DNA of 32,610 nucleotides from Bacteroidota bacterium (GTDB lineage: Bacteria > Bacteroidota > Bacteroidia > Chitinophagales > Chitinophagaceae): contig JABDFS010000038.1 in NCBI GenBank assembly GCA_013286425.1, positions 1-32,610 of the forward strand, in the 5' to 3' direction. Shown here in pieces: positions 25,135 through 31,044 of the stretch (positions are counted from its first letter, which is position 1; each line of letters begins with the position of its first letter). The notes under the pieces were generated by a model. It ran no database searches, was not told where the DNA came from, and worked only from the letters and a program-made list of their open reading frames with translations. A program made the position numbers and the translations under genes.

Positions 25135-25659
25135 TTAATGACATTTAAAATAATCAAAAGGTTCTTTACAATCGTTGCATTTATATAAAGCTTTACAGGC
25201 CGTAGAACCAAAGCGACTGATCATTTGCGTATGATAAGAATTGCAATGCGGGCATTGAACAGCTTCTTCTTCCTGGAACAAACCCGGTGTACAAACCTGT
25301 TGTTTGCTATTTGGTGATGCTATGCCATAAGCTTTTAATTTCTGTTTGCCTTCTTCCGTCATCCAATCGGTTGTCCATGCAGGGGATAAAATTGTTTTGA
25401 TATCAATATTAGTAAAGCCATTTTCAAGCAAAGCCATTCTTATGTTCATTCTTATCACATCCATTGCAGGGCAGCCGGTATAAGTTGGTGTGATGAAAAC
25501 CCCCACACCCCCTGAAGGGGGCTTTTGAACAGCATTATATATTTCGATCTTTCTTACAATGCCAAGATCAATAATTGAAAGCACAGGTATTTCAGGATCT
25601 GTTACTGTTTCCAGTATCTCCCAAACTGTTTTTTCATTTATGATTATTTCATCGGTCAT
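25135..25659 (-). CDS. paaD: Phenylacetyl-CoA epoxidase maturation subunit PaaD, with repeat-derived insert
   Basis: A 174-residue protein of the PaaD group (MIP18/DUF59 fold plus a C-terminal Cys domain), needed to mature the epoxidase or its Fe-S reductase. The N-terminal domain shows TVTDPEIPVLSIIDLGIVRKI (in parts: TDPEIPVLSIIDLGIVR, ~20-36), TPTYTGCPAMDVI (~57-69) and LSPAWTTDWMT. The tail has two Cys pairs, CPHC and CNDC (~136-168). Residues ~43-52 (AVQKPPSGGV) sit where relatives have a short turn, and they are encoded by a GC-rich palindrome (25508-25521) in otherwise AT-rich DNA. The frame stays intact. It follows paaC by 24 bp. Confidence 0.93.
   Translation of the reverse strand: MTDEIIINEKTVWEILETVTDPEIPVLSIIDLGIVRKIEIYNAVQKPPSGGVGVFITPTYTGCPAMDVIRMNIRMALLENGFTNIDIKTILSPAWTTDWMTEEGKQKLKAYGIASPNSKQQVCTPGLFQEEEAVQCPHCNSYHTQMISRFGSTACKALYKCNDCKEPFDYFKCH
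25500..25524. repeat. GC-rich palindromic repeat inside paaD
   Basis: CCCCCT (25508-25513), GA, AGGGGG (25516-25521) forms a compact hairpin surrounded by further C- and G-runs. It stands out from the AT-rich gene and encodes KPPSGGVG in PaaD. C-run/TTCA/G-run repeats of this look are familiar as dispersed repeats in Bacteroidota genomes. A diverged relative lies in paaB at 27256-27280 and is read in the same frame. Confidence 0.7.
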
Positions 25660-25683
25660 AATTACTCCCTTTAGAGCCGGGAT

Positions 25684-26520
25684 TTACCAGACACTGTTTG
25701 GATAAGCTCTTTGTAAAAACTGCATTTCAGCCAATATATAACCCAACCGTTCTGTATGCATGCCTTGCTTGCCTCCTTTGTGCGCAAAAATATTTTCAGG
25801 AATACCCAGTGTTGCTTCAGCAAAAATTTCTTTTGTCTTTTGCATCCATAGATTTTTAAGAGAAGCCACATCAACTGAAATATTGTTTGAAATTAATGCT
25901 GATTCATATGCTGCGTTAATGAATAGCTCATCAACATAAGGCCATAATTCTATTACAGCTTTATTTATACGCTGATTACTTTCTTCCGTTCCATCACCCA
26001 AACGGATCACCCATTCACTGCTCCACTTTAAATGATAGATAACTTCTTTTAATGCTTTTTCTGCTATGGCTCTTAATGCTTCATCTTTACTGTCCTGCAT
26101 TTTCTCATACAGTAAATATTGATAATTGCTAAACACAAACTGCCGCAAAATTGTTTTCGCCCAATCACCATTTTCCTGTTCAACCAGCAAACAGTTTCTA
26201 AACTCGCGGTTATCGCGCAGGTAAGCTAATGTATCTTCTGTGGCCGGTTGAGAAGTTAATAAGTTGATTGGTTGACTGGTTGACTGGTTAATAAGCTCAG
26301 CCGCGTACTGGTAAAAGTTTCTTGCCTGTCCTAACAGGTCAAGCGAAATATTTGTAATGGCGATATCCTGTTCCAGTATTGGCCCGTGGCCGCACCATTC
26401 GCTGTTTTGTTGTGCAAGGATGAGTGTGTTATCTGCAAGATGGAGGGTGTAGTTTATTAGTTGGTTAGTAATTAGTAATTGGGAATTAGTAATTGGGAAT
26501 TCGGAATTGGTGATGGGCAT
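25684..26520 (-). CDS. paaC: Phenylacetyl-CoA epoxidase structural subunit PaaC, repeat-modified
   Basis: Non-catalytic ferritin-like partner of PaaA in the PaaABC epoxidase core. The family start LINYTLHLADNTLILAQ.NSEWCGHGP (split: LINYTLHLADN, then SEWCGHGP) and ITNISLDLLGQARNFYQYAAE are clear, and KWSSEWVIRLGDGTEES and ELWPYVDELF follow. Two parts look foreign. Residues 1-20 (MPITNSEF...) are encoded by 7-bp repeats, which also supply the ATG at 26520. Residues 76-91 are encoded by six 8-bp repeats, exactly 48 bp. The start is 4 bp after the stop of the four-helix-bundle gene, suggesting coupling. The open frame extends to 26580 inside that gene; ATG 26520 is preferred. ~278 residues. Confidence 0.93.
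   Translation of the reverse strand: MPITNSEFPITNSQLLITNQLINYTLHLADNTLILAQQNSEWCGHGPILEQDIAITNISLDLLGQARNFYQYAAELINQSTSQPINLLTSQPATEDTLAYLRDNREFRNCLLVEQENGDWAKTILRQFVFSNYQYLLYEKMQDSKDEALRAIAEKALKEVIYHLKWSSEWVIRLGDGTEESNQRINKAVIELWPYVDELFINAAYESALISNNISVDVASLKNLWMQKTKEIFAEATLGIPENIFAHKGGKQGMHTERLGYILAEMQFLQRAYPNSVW
26247..26294. repeat. Six 8-bp tandem repeats inside paaC
   Basis: Plus-strand units: GTTGAGAA, GTTAATAA, GTTGATTG, GTTGACTG, GTTGACTG, GTTAATAA. Six units make 48 bp, 16 codons, so the frame is kept; the encoded peptide is LINQSTSQPINLLTSQ (PaaC 76-91), between a helix ending QYAAE and PATEDTLAYLRD. Related PaaC proteins, as I recall them, have a short loop here. Confidence 0.8.
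26461..26517. repeat. 7-bp repeat array downstream of the four-helix-bundle gene
   Basis: Degenerate 7-bp words of the type AATTAGT, AATTGGG, AATTCGG in tandem; the 16-mer TTAGTAATTGGGAATT occurs twice (26472-26487, 26486-26501). It encodes the first ~20 residues of PaaC on the minus strand. Its inverted counterpart stands on the other side of the four-helix-bundle gene (26912-26967). Confidence 0.8.
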
Positions 26521-26524
26521 AAGA

Positions 26525-26911
26525 TTATTTTTTATTGGGAACAGAGGTTTTCGATTTATCGAGATAAGAGATATACCCATTGATTAATTTAAAAACCAGT
26601 TCGCATTTTTCCTCCCCGGTTTTTAACTCGTCAATTGTAATAAAAGTTTCATCAGATGCTGTACATAAATGTTCCATTGTTTCGGTTGCAGAACCTCTTG
26701 CAATAATGAAAAAGTGCCTCGTGTCTGTATAAGTAAACCTTCCATAACCTTCAGCAATATTTGCTGCAACTGATCTTGAGGAATCGAGAATTTGCGCAGT
26801 TAATAAAAACTTTTCGGAAGAAGGAAACTTTTTTGCAAGGCCGGAAACAAGTATTCTTAATTCCCTCGCCTGCTTATAACACTCTAATTCTTTATATCCT
26901 TTATAATTCAT
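26525..26911 (-). CDS. Four-helix-bundle protein (23S rRNA intervening-sequence protein family)
   Basis: A 128-residue protein of the S23/IVP-type four-helix-bundle family, first known from ORFs inside intervening sequences of 23S rRNA and related in fold to the Avd accessory protein of diversity-generating retroelements. Typical features: LECYKQARELRILVSGLAKKFPSSEKFLLTAQILDSSRSVAANIAEGYGR (in parts: YKQARELRILV ~12-22, FPSSEKFLLTAQILDSS ~29-45, SVAANIAEGYGRFT ~47-60) and FFIIARGSATETMEHLCTA (~66-84). It sits inside the paa operon between paaB (66 bp away) and paaC (4 bp), where no such gene belongs, and is flanked by inverted 7-bp arrays. Molecular function is unknown; RNA or protein binding is inferred. 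Confidence 0.88.
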   Translation of the reverse strand: MNYKGYKELECYKQARELRILVSGLAKKFPSSEKFLLTAQILDSSRSVAANIAEGYGRFTYTDTRHFFIIARGSATETMEHLCTASDETFITIDELKTGEEKCELVFKLINGYISYLDKSKTSVPNKK

Positions 26912-26967
26912 GACACCTAATTCCTAATTACTAATCCCCAATTCCAAATACCTACCTCCCAATTCCT
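26912..26967. repeat. 7-bp repeat array upstream of the four-helix-bundle gene (inverted copy)
   Basis: On the plus strand it reads as words such as CTAATTC, CTAATTA, CTAATCC, CCAATTC. AATTCCTAATTACTAA (26919-26934) is the reverse complement, with one mismatch, of TTAGTAATTGGGAATT at 26472-26487 and 26486-26501. The two arrays therefore form inverted flanks ~400 bp apart around one gene. It fills the paaB-ORF spacer. Confidence 0.75.
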
Positions 26968-26977
26968 ACTTCCATCC

Positions 26978-27352
26978 CTACATATGCTTCACTTCCTCCG
27001 GCAGATCATAAAAAGTAGGATGGCGGTAGATCTTATCCGTTGCGGGTTCATAAAAGCTTTCTGCTTCATCCGGGCTTGACGCATGAACATACTTACTTTC
27101 AACCACCCAAATGCTTATGCCTTCGTTGCGGCGGGTATAAACATCCCGTGCATTTTCTATTGCCATCTGCGCATCTGCTGCGTGCAGGCTGCCGGCATGT
27201 TTATGATCAAGGCCTTGTTTGCTCCTGATAAAAACTTCCCACAATGGCCATGGATGCTCCGCAGCCGCTGAAGGGGAGCTGATTGGGTCACCACCCGCAT
27301 TTGGAGTGTCAGGAATATCACCGTAGTAATATTTTCGGATAAGAGAATGCAT
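26978..27352 (-). CDS. paaB: Phenylacetyl-CoA epoxidase subunit PaaB
   Basis: Small bridging subunit of the PaaABCE ring epoxidase, linking PaaAC heterodimers. The conserved core WPLWEVFIRSKQGLDHKHAGS (in parts: WPLWEVFIRSKQG ~35-47, DHKHAGSLHAADAQMAIENA ~49-68), VYTRRNEGISIWVV and the C-terminal DKIYRHPTFYDLPEEVKHM are diagnostic. The N-terminal ~34 residues (IRKYYYGDIPDTPNAGGDP..., SSPSAAAEHP) are longer than the few residues usual before the core, and part of them is encoded by a diverged copy of the palindromic repeat seen in paaD. It follows paaA by 46 bp. Confidence 0.94.
   Translation of the reverse strand: MHSLIRKYYYGDIPDTPNAGGDPISSPSAAAEHPWPLWEVFIRSKQGLDHKHAGSLHAADAQMAIENARDVYTRRNEGISIWVVESKYVHASSPDEAESFYEPATDKIYRHPTFYDLPEEVKHM
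27256..27280. repeat. Diverged palindromic repeat inside paaB
   Basis: About 17 of 25 bases match the paaD repeat at 25500-25524, including the shared TGAAGGGG core, and the TCA serine codon is in the same frame in both. It encodes SSPSAAAE in the extended N-terminus of PaaB. The similarity is modest, so common origin is probable rather than certain. Confidence 0.45.
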
Positions 27353-27398
27353 TGTATTAAACTAAATATGGTCAGAAATTATTTAACGAATAAAAGGT

Positions 27399-28361
27399 TT
27401 ATGCTGCTTCCAGGTTACCTGCAGAGGCCCGTGACTTTCTTTTTTCAGCATAAGCTGCAGCAGCCTCCCGCACCCATTCGCCTTCTTCATGCGCTTTGCG
27501 TCTTGCTTCAAGCCTTTGTTTATTACAGGGACCGTTTCCTTTTACCACATTCCAGAACTCGCTCCAGTCTATCTCACCAAAATCATAATGTTGGGTTTCA
27601 GTATTCCATTTCAAATCTTTATCAGGCAAATGCATATTTAATATCTTAACCTGCTCTGCACACATATCAATAAACTGTTGGCGCAACTCATCGTTTGTTT
27701 TACGCTTTATCTTCCATTTCATGCTTTGGTCTGTGTTGGTGCTTTCGCTGTCTTTAGGGCCAAACATCATTAATGAAGGCCACCACCAGCGGTTGATCGC
27801 ATCCTGGCACATAGCTTTTTGTGCATCGGTGCCTCTGCTCAAAGTAAGCAGTATATCAAAACCCTGCCGCTGGTGAAAACTTTCTTCTTTGCAAATACGC
27901 ACCATTGCCCTTGCATACGGGCCATAAGACGTGCGGCACAGCATTACCTGGTTTAAGATAGCAGCCCCGTCAACCAGCCAGCCGATAGCGCCCATATCTG
28001 CCCATGTTAATGTGGGGTAATTAAAGATGGAAGAATATTTTGCTTTGCCACTGTTCAGGTCGTTAATGGTTTCTTCTCTTGTAATGCCCAATGTTTCGCA
28101 GGAAGAGTAGAGGTATAAACCATGACCGGCCTCGTCCTGCACTTTGGAAATAAGAATGGCTTTGCGTTTAAGCGAAGGCGCGCGGCTTATCCAGTTTCCT
28201 TCGGGCAGCATACCCACAATTTCGCTGTGTGCATGCTGGCTTATCTGCCTTATTAATGTTTTACGGTAAGCCTCGGGCATCCAGTCTTTGGGCTCGATCT
28301 TTATCTCAGCATCAACCTTCTGCTGAAATGAATTTTCAAAGTCGTGTAGTTGCATACTCAT
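27399..28361 (-). CDS. paaA: Phenylacetyl-CoA epoxidase catalytic subunit PaaA
   Basis: Catalytic di-iron subunit that, with PaaBC and the reductase PaaE, inserts oxygen into the phenylacetyl-CoA ring to give the 1,2-epoxide. At 320 residues it has normal length. Ferritin-like metal ligands are visible in DEAGH (EAGH, ~77-80) and EESFH (E160, H163), with Glu47 (HSEIVG) as a further ligand. Other family blocks: [39 protein letters not shown] and [11 protein letters not shown]. First gene of the operon; a 14-bp perfect palindrome lies 25 bp upstream. ATG 28361 and ATG 28355 are both possible. Confidence 0.96.
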   Translation of the reverse strand: MSMQLHDFENSFQQKVDAEIKIEPKDWMPEAYRKTLIRQISQHAHSEIVGMLPEGNWISRAPSLKRKAILISKVQDEAGHGLYLYSSCETLGITREETINDLNSGKAKYSSIFNYPTLTWADMGAIGWLVDGAAILNQVMLCRTSYGPYARAMVRICKEESFHQRQGFDILLTLSRGTDAQKAMCQDAINRWWWPSLMMFGPKDSESTNTDQSMKWKIKRKTNDELRQQFIDMCAEQVKILNMHLPDKDLKWNTETQHYDFGEIDWSEFWNVVKGNGPCNKQRLEARRKAHEEGEWVREAAAAYAEKRKSRASAGNLEAA

Positions 28362-28386
28362 AAAAGGTAAAAATAATTAAAATAGG

Positions 28387-28400
28387 CTAACAATTGTTAG
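28387..28400. promoter_or_regulatory. Perfect palindrome before paaA, putative operator
   Basis: CTAACAATTGTTAG is a perfect 14-bp palindrome 25 bp before the paaA start. Size and placement suit a dimeric repressor such as a TetR-family PaaR, which controls paa genes in other bacteria and responds to phenylacetyl-CoA. A half-matching sequence, TAACAATTG, lies before the paaI-like gene (about 24145-24153). No regulator gene is in the window. Confidence 0.5.
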
Positions 28401-28455
28401 GCTGTAATTGAAACAATTCTTAAAAACTACCTGTCAGGAAGATACCATGTTCGTG

Positions 28456-28572
28456 TTTTCTACGATAAAAATACGATATTTCTTCGATGTTTCTTCGATC
28501 CAATAGATCGAAGTTATATCGAAGTTATATCGAAGAAATATCGAAGAAATATCGAAGTTATATCGAAGAAAT
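28456..28572. repeat. Inverted array of 11-bp units upstream of paaA
   Basis: Left arm, four units (28456-28499): TTTTCTACGAT, AAAAATACGAT, ATTTCTTCGAT, GTTTCTTCGAT. Spacer CCAATAG (28500-28506). Right arm, six units (28507-28572): ATCGAAGTTAT twice, ATCGAAGAAAT twice, ATCGAAGTTAT, ATCGAAGAAAT. The arms are inverted copies, each repeated with an exact 11-bp period, near one turn of DNA, so all units face the same side of the helix. It lies ~95 bp upstream of paaA and could be a leader hairpin, a cooperative binding site or a dispersed element. The remaining gap to 28839 holds one hairpin (28650-28688) and nothing else recognised. Confidence 0.85.
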
Positions 28573-28649
28573 GAACTTGTAGATACGAACGAGAATATAA
28601 CAAGTAACAAACAGGATTTGTTGGTAAGAATAGCGAAAAGATGAAAATA

Positions 28650-28688
28650 ATAAGGGTTGGCATTTTTTAAAAGAATGTCAACCCTTAT
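28650..28688 (-). terminator. Long hairpin, possible terminator of the 28840-29310 gene
   Basis: ATAAGGGTTGGCATT (28650-28664) pairs with AATGTCAACCCTTAT (28674-28688), about 15-17 bp with one G-T wobble and a small loop. On the minus strand it is followed by a T-rich stretch. It is 150 bp beyond the stop of the membrane protein gene and could also shield paaA from read-through. Confidence 0.55.
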
Positions 28689-28839
28689 AGTAGTATGTGC
28701 ATTATTTCCTTCCGTTTAAAAACGGGAGAAATCTAATTGTTTGAAAGCTGCTGGTGAAGGACAACGATGGCGGTGGAAAAGGTGATGCTACTTTGATTCA
28801 GCCATTTTTTTGCCAAACCGCTTTATCAGCCGCATTTTC

Positions 28840-29310
28840 TCAAATAGAAATGTCTAAGTTTTTATTAAGAATTTTAAATGTTAGACTGTGTGTTAGTAAA
28901 AGCACTGTCAATTCTGATGGCTTGTCAATTAAGTTTTTACTTTTTGATTGCTTCAACTCTTTAATTTCAGAAACTATTATTTGAACACTTTTACTTCTTA
29001 ATAGTTCAGTTACATACTTAATTGTTATAATTCCTGGTTCCTTTATGATATCTGTAAAATATTTTCTGTCTGAAAATGGTGTTCGGAGAATAGTTCCAGC
29101 CACAAATAAAACTGCTGTGTCAGCAATGTCACGGTTAAAAGTCGAACATAGTAACCATATAAGAACTCCACCAAATAGAGGTTGTCCAAAAGTCATTATA
29201 AAAACCTTTAGTTTAATTGAAACCTTTAAATTTTCAACCACTGCAAATAGAAGTGTACCTATGATTGGATAAACAATTAGTGTTATTAAAAGCGCATAAA
29301 GAACATTCAT
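28840..29310 (-). CDS. Small membrane protein of unknown function
   Basis: A 156-residue protein with hydrophobic segments at ~4-27, ~36-55 and a weaker one at ~64-80, then a polar C-terminal half with Lys/Glu-rich helix (VSEIKELKQSKSKN) and a Leu-rich end. I recognise no family. Codon use is more AT-rich than in the paa genes. It is followed by a hairpin terminator and preceded (41 bp upstream of the ATG) by a ~62-bp sequence repeated near the gene at 30374. A plus-strand frame overlapping its 3' end (28754-28984) is less convincing. Confidence 0.6.
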   Translation of the reverse strand: MNVLYALLITLIVYPIIGTLLFAVVENLKVSIKLKVFIMTFGQPLFGGVLIWLLCSTFNRDIADTAVLFVAGTILRTPFSDRKYFTDIIKEPGIITIKYVTELLRSKSVQIIVSEIKELKQSKSKNLIDKPSELTVLLLTHSLTFKILNKNLDISI

Positions 29311-29350
29311 AGTAGTTTGTTGTTTAGTGCTGTCGAATTATTGCTGTTAA

Positions 29351-29412
29351 AACAAATATTACCGAAATATCTGAAATTGAAAAAAATTGTTGTGCCTTAT
29401 AAATCAACGTTT
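29351..29412. repeat. ~62-bp direct repeat, copy 1 (partner 30879-30940)
   Basis: The two copies share long identical runs, for example AACAAATATTACCGAA and TATCTGAAATTGAAAAAAAT, and differ at only about six positions. Both lie immediately upstream of minus-strand genes of unknown function, so they may be duplicated promoter/leader DNA or ends of a mobile segment of ~1.5 kb. Confidence 0.8.
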
Positions 29413-29421
29413 CTACTATCA

Positions 29422-29478
29422 GTTGGTGAAACACCAACCGAAACTTTTTGTTTATTATTCCGTTCGGTGCGGACACCG
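29422..29478. repeat. Pair of hairpins between two small genes
   Basis: GTTGGTG (29422-29428) pairs perfectly with CACCAAC (29432-29438) over an AAA loop and is followed on the plus strand by CGAAACTTTTTG. A second hairpin, CGGTG (29465-29469) with CACCG (29474-29478), lies 27 bp away. The GC content contrasts with the surrounding DNA, which suggests a dispersed repeat element; the first could also act as a terminator. Confidence 0.5.
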
Positions 29479-29512
29479 GCCGGTAGAAAAAACCGCTTTG
29501 TTGTGCGAAGTT

Positions 29513-30235
29513 TTATTTGATGACTTGTTTGAAAATACCATAATCAGAAAATTCCCTTGAATTAAGTTTGTTTTTAGGAGTCAGGTAATACGTTAGATTT
29601 GATATAACTTCATCAGAGTTTTTGTCAATAACTAAATCTTCAAAAATAATTTTTATTACGTCGTGATTGCTATTTTGCATAATAGACACATCCCTTTTTT
29701 TAAGTTTCAAACTATCTAAATGTTTACCATTTAAACTTTCAACATCATCTAGATTATAAAATAATAAGCTGTCTCTTCTTTCTTCGAATTTTTCAAACTG
29801 AAATCTTTCTAATCCTCCATCCCTTTCTGCAAATCCTTTGTATTGATAAATAATGTTTGTGATTTTGAAATCTTGCCTTTCAGTATTTTCTTGTTTAATA
29901 GGAATGAAAATTGGAGTTGCTTTTTTATAATCTTCGCCGCAGCTATTATTACAATCAGTGCTAACGCCACCTATAAATGTTTTACTTGGCGTCTGTAATA
30001 GATAAATGAATGGTAAATCTTTTTTTTCGTCTACTTGAAATGTCTCTGATGAATCAAGTATTCTATAACCTTCAGCCTCAGCATCAAAGCCGCCCGTGGC
30101 ATAATATTTATATAACACTTTTGATGTTCCTTCTATTTTTTGGCGATAAAGCTCATTGATGTCCCAATTCGGCGGCTCACAACCATGTAGAACAAAGAGC
30201 AATCCTGATAAGATTAAACAGTTTAAAATTTTCAT
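29513..30235 (-). CDS. Lipoprotein of unknown function
   Basis: A 240-residue protein with a type II signal (MKILNCLILSGLLFVLHGC; lipobox LHGC, Cys19). The mature part is mixed alpha/beta, polar, with a Cys pair in STDCNNSCGEDYKKA (~93-107) that could form a disulfide and a charged segment (FEKFEERRDSLLFYNLDD). I recognise no domain. It faces the periplasm or outer membrane. ATG 30235 is the natural start because it begins the signal peptide. Gene neighbours on the same strand are also uncharacterised; spacing (~140-200 bp) does not suggest a tight operon. Confidence 0.75.
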   Translation of the reverse strand: MKILNCLILSGLLFVLHGCEPPNWDINELYRQKIEGTSKVLYKYYATGGFDAEAEGYRILDSSETFQVDEKKDLPFIYLLQTPSKTFIGGVSTDCNNSCGEDYKKATPIFIPIKQENTERQDFKITNIIYQYKGFAERDGGLERFQFEKFEERRDSLLFYNLDDVESLNGKHLDSLKLKKRDVSIMQNSNHDVIKIIFEDLVIDKNSDEVISNLTYYLTPKNKLNSREFSDYGIFKQVIK

Positions 30236-30335
30236 TCTCCCATATCATTCTATGAATGAGTAAATATTTTGCCCAACACAAATATTTTTAGTCAGGCATC
30301 GTCTCTTGCCAGAGGGTGATGCGGTATTTGAAACA

Positions 30336-30358
30336 TATCATCCCTTTAGGAGATGATA
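30336..30358. repeat. Hairpin between lipoprotein and 30374 gene
   Basis: TATCATC (30336-30342) pairs with GATGATA (30352-30358), extended by CC/GG with one bulged base. It lies just past the stop of the 30374 gene and may end its transcript. A GCATC/GATGC pair lies just upstream (about 30297-30332). The CCCTTTAGG loop resembles dispersed repeats of this phylum. Confidence 0.4.
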
Positions 30359-30373
30359 CTCGACGATAAAATG

Positions 30374-30811
30374 TCAAGAGTAATTTTTATCCATTGAAAC
30401 AGGGTCAAAATCATCTTTCATTATAAAGAACTCTGCTGTTGCTGTATTATCTATTCCATATTCTTTATCAATCTTAAAGTTTTGTTCAGCTTGAACTTTT
30501 TCTAATTTGTCTGCAATGACATTCTTAAAATTCTTTAAGTCTTTGATTGTACCTGCAATATAGTTCTCTGTTATTACTGCCTTGTCCCAGGTCATTATTT
30601 TTAAATAACTATAAGGCCCATAATGGATATGCTCAGAGAGAAAATCGTTATTTGAGTTATTTGTGTAGTCTTCAAGAAGCTTTACAAAATTGTATAGTCC
30701 TTGTTTGCTTCCATAAAATTTCCATTCGCTTTTATTAGCGCTTTCTTCACGGTCATAATAGAAACCAAGCTTACGCCATTCGTCTTTAATTCTTTGGTCA
30801 ATGTCAATCAT
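30374..30811 (-). CDS. Small cytosolic protein of unknown function
   Basis: From ATG 30811 a ~145-residue soluble protein: IDQRIKDEWRKLGFYYD opening, KWRF-like strand (SEWKFYGSKQGLYNFVKLLEDY, in parts SEWKFYGSKQGL), a striking EHIHYGPYSYLKIMTW block (~60-75) and a helix LKNFKNVIADKLEKV. No signal or membrane segment. I do not recognise the family with confidence; the size, compactness and accessory setting resemble immunity proteins of polymorphic toxins, but that is a guess. The frame also offers ATG 30871 and TTG 30883, the latter inside the 62-bp repeat; 30811 is favoured by its A-rich upstream sequence. Confidence 0.65.
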   Translation of the reverse strand: MIDIDQRIKDEWRKLGFYYDREESANKSEWKFYGSKQGLYNFVKLLEDYTNNSNNDFLSEHIHYGPYSYLKIMTWDKAVITENYIAGTIKDLKNFKNVIADKLEKVQAEQNFKIDKEYGIDNTATAEFFIMKDDFDPVSMDKNYS

Positions 30812-30878
30812 TTGTTTGTCGTTGGTTTTTAAAGATTTTTTCTTTGTCATTAAGAAAGTATCAAATTGCATAGCACCC

Positions 30879-30940
30879 AACAAATATTACCGAACTATCT
30901 GAAATTGAAAAAAATTATTCTGTCTTATAAATCAACACTT
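30879..30940. repeat. ~62-bp direct repeat, copy 2 (partner 29351-29412)
   Basis: Second copy of the repeat at 29351-29412, 1528 bp away, in the same orientation. It lies directly upstream of the 30374-30811 gene and overlaps the first codons of its longest open frame, supporting the shorter start. Confidence 0.8.
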
Positions 30941-30956
30941 TCCTTTTCGCTTTTTT

Positions 30957-30978
30957 GTATTGTCAGTGTCGGCAATAC
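30957..30978. repeat. Hairpin upstream of the delta-60 gene
   Basis: GTATTG (30957-30962) pairs with CAATAC (30973-30978) over a 10-nt loop; an alternative outer pairing uses TTGTATT and AATACAA. It stands between the divergent genes at 30811 and 31045. Function unknown. Confidence 0.35.
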
Positions 30979-31044
30979 GCAAATACAATTCTTCCTTAAA
31001 TAATAAAGCAATAGCTTACCTTCAAAACACCAAACTCTTTTACT

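Noticed and set aside
26525..26580. PaaC start at 26580 inside the four-helix-bundle gene
   Set aside because: Would overlap the upstream gene by ~56 bp and add residues unlike any PaaC; ATG 26520 directly after the stop is simpler.
28456..28572. CRISPR array
   Set aside because: Units are 11 bp, contiguous and inverted about a centre; there are no unique spacers and no cas genes.
28754..28984. Plus-strand ORF of 76 codons (GTG start)
   Set aside because: Overlaps the more convincing minus-strand membrane protein, has no recognisable domain and needs a non-ATG start.
29317..29520. Plus-strand ORF over the repeat and hairpins
   Set aside because: Made of repeat DNA, with no domain and no coding-like composition.
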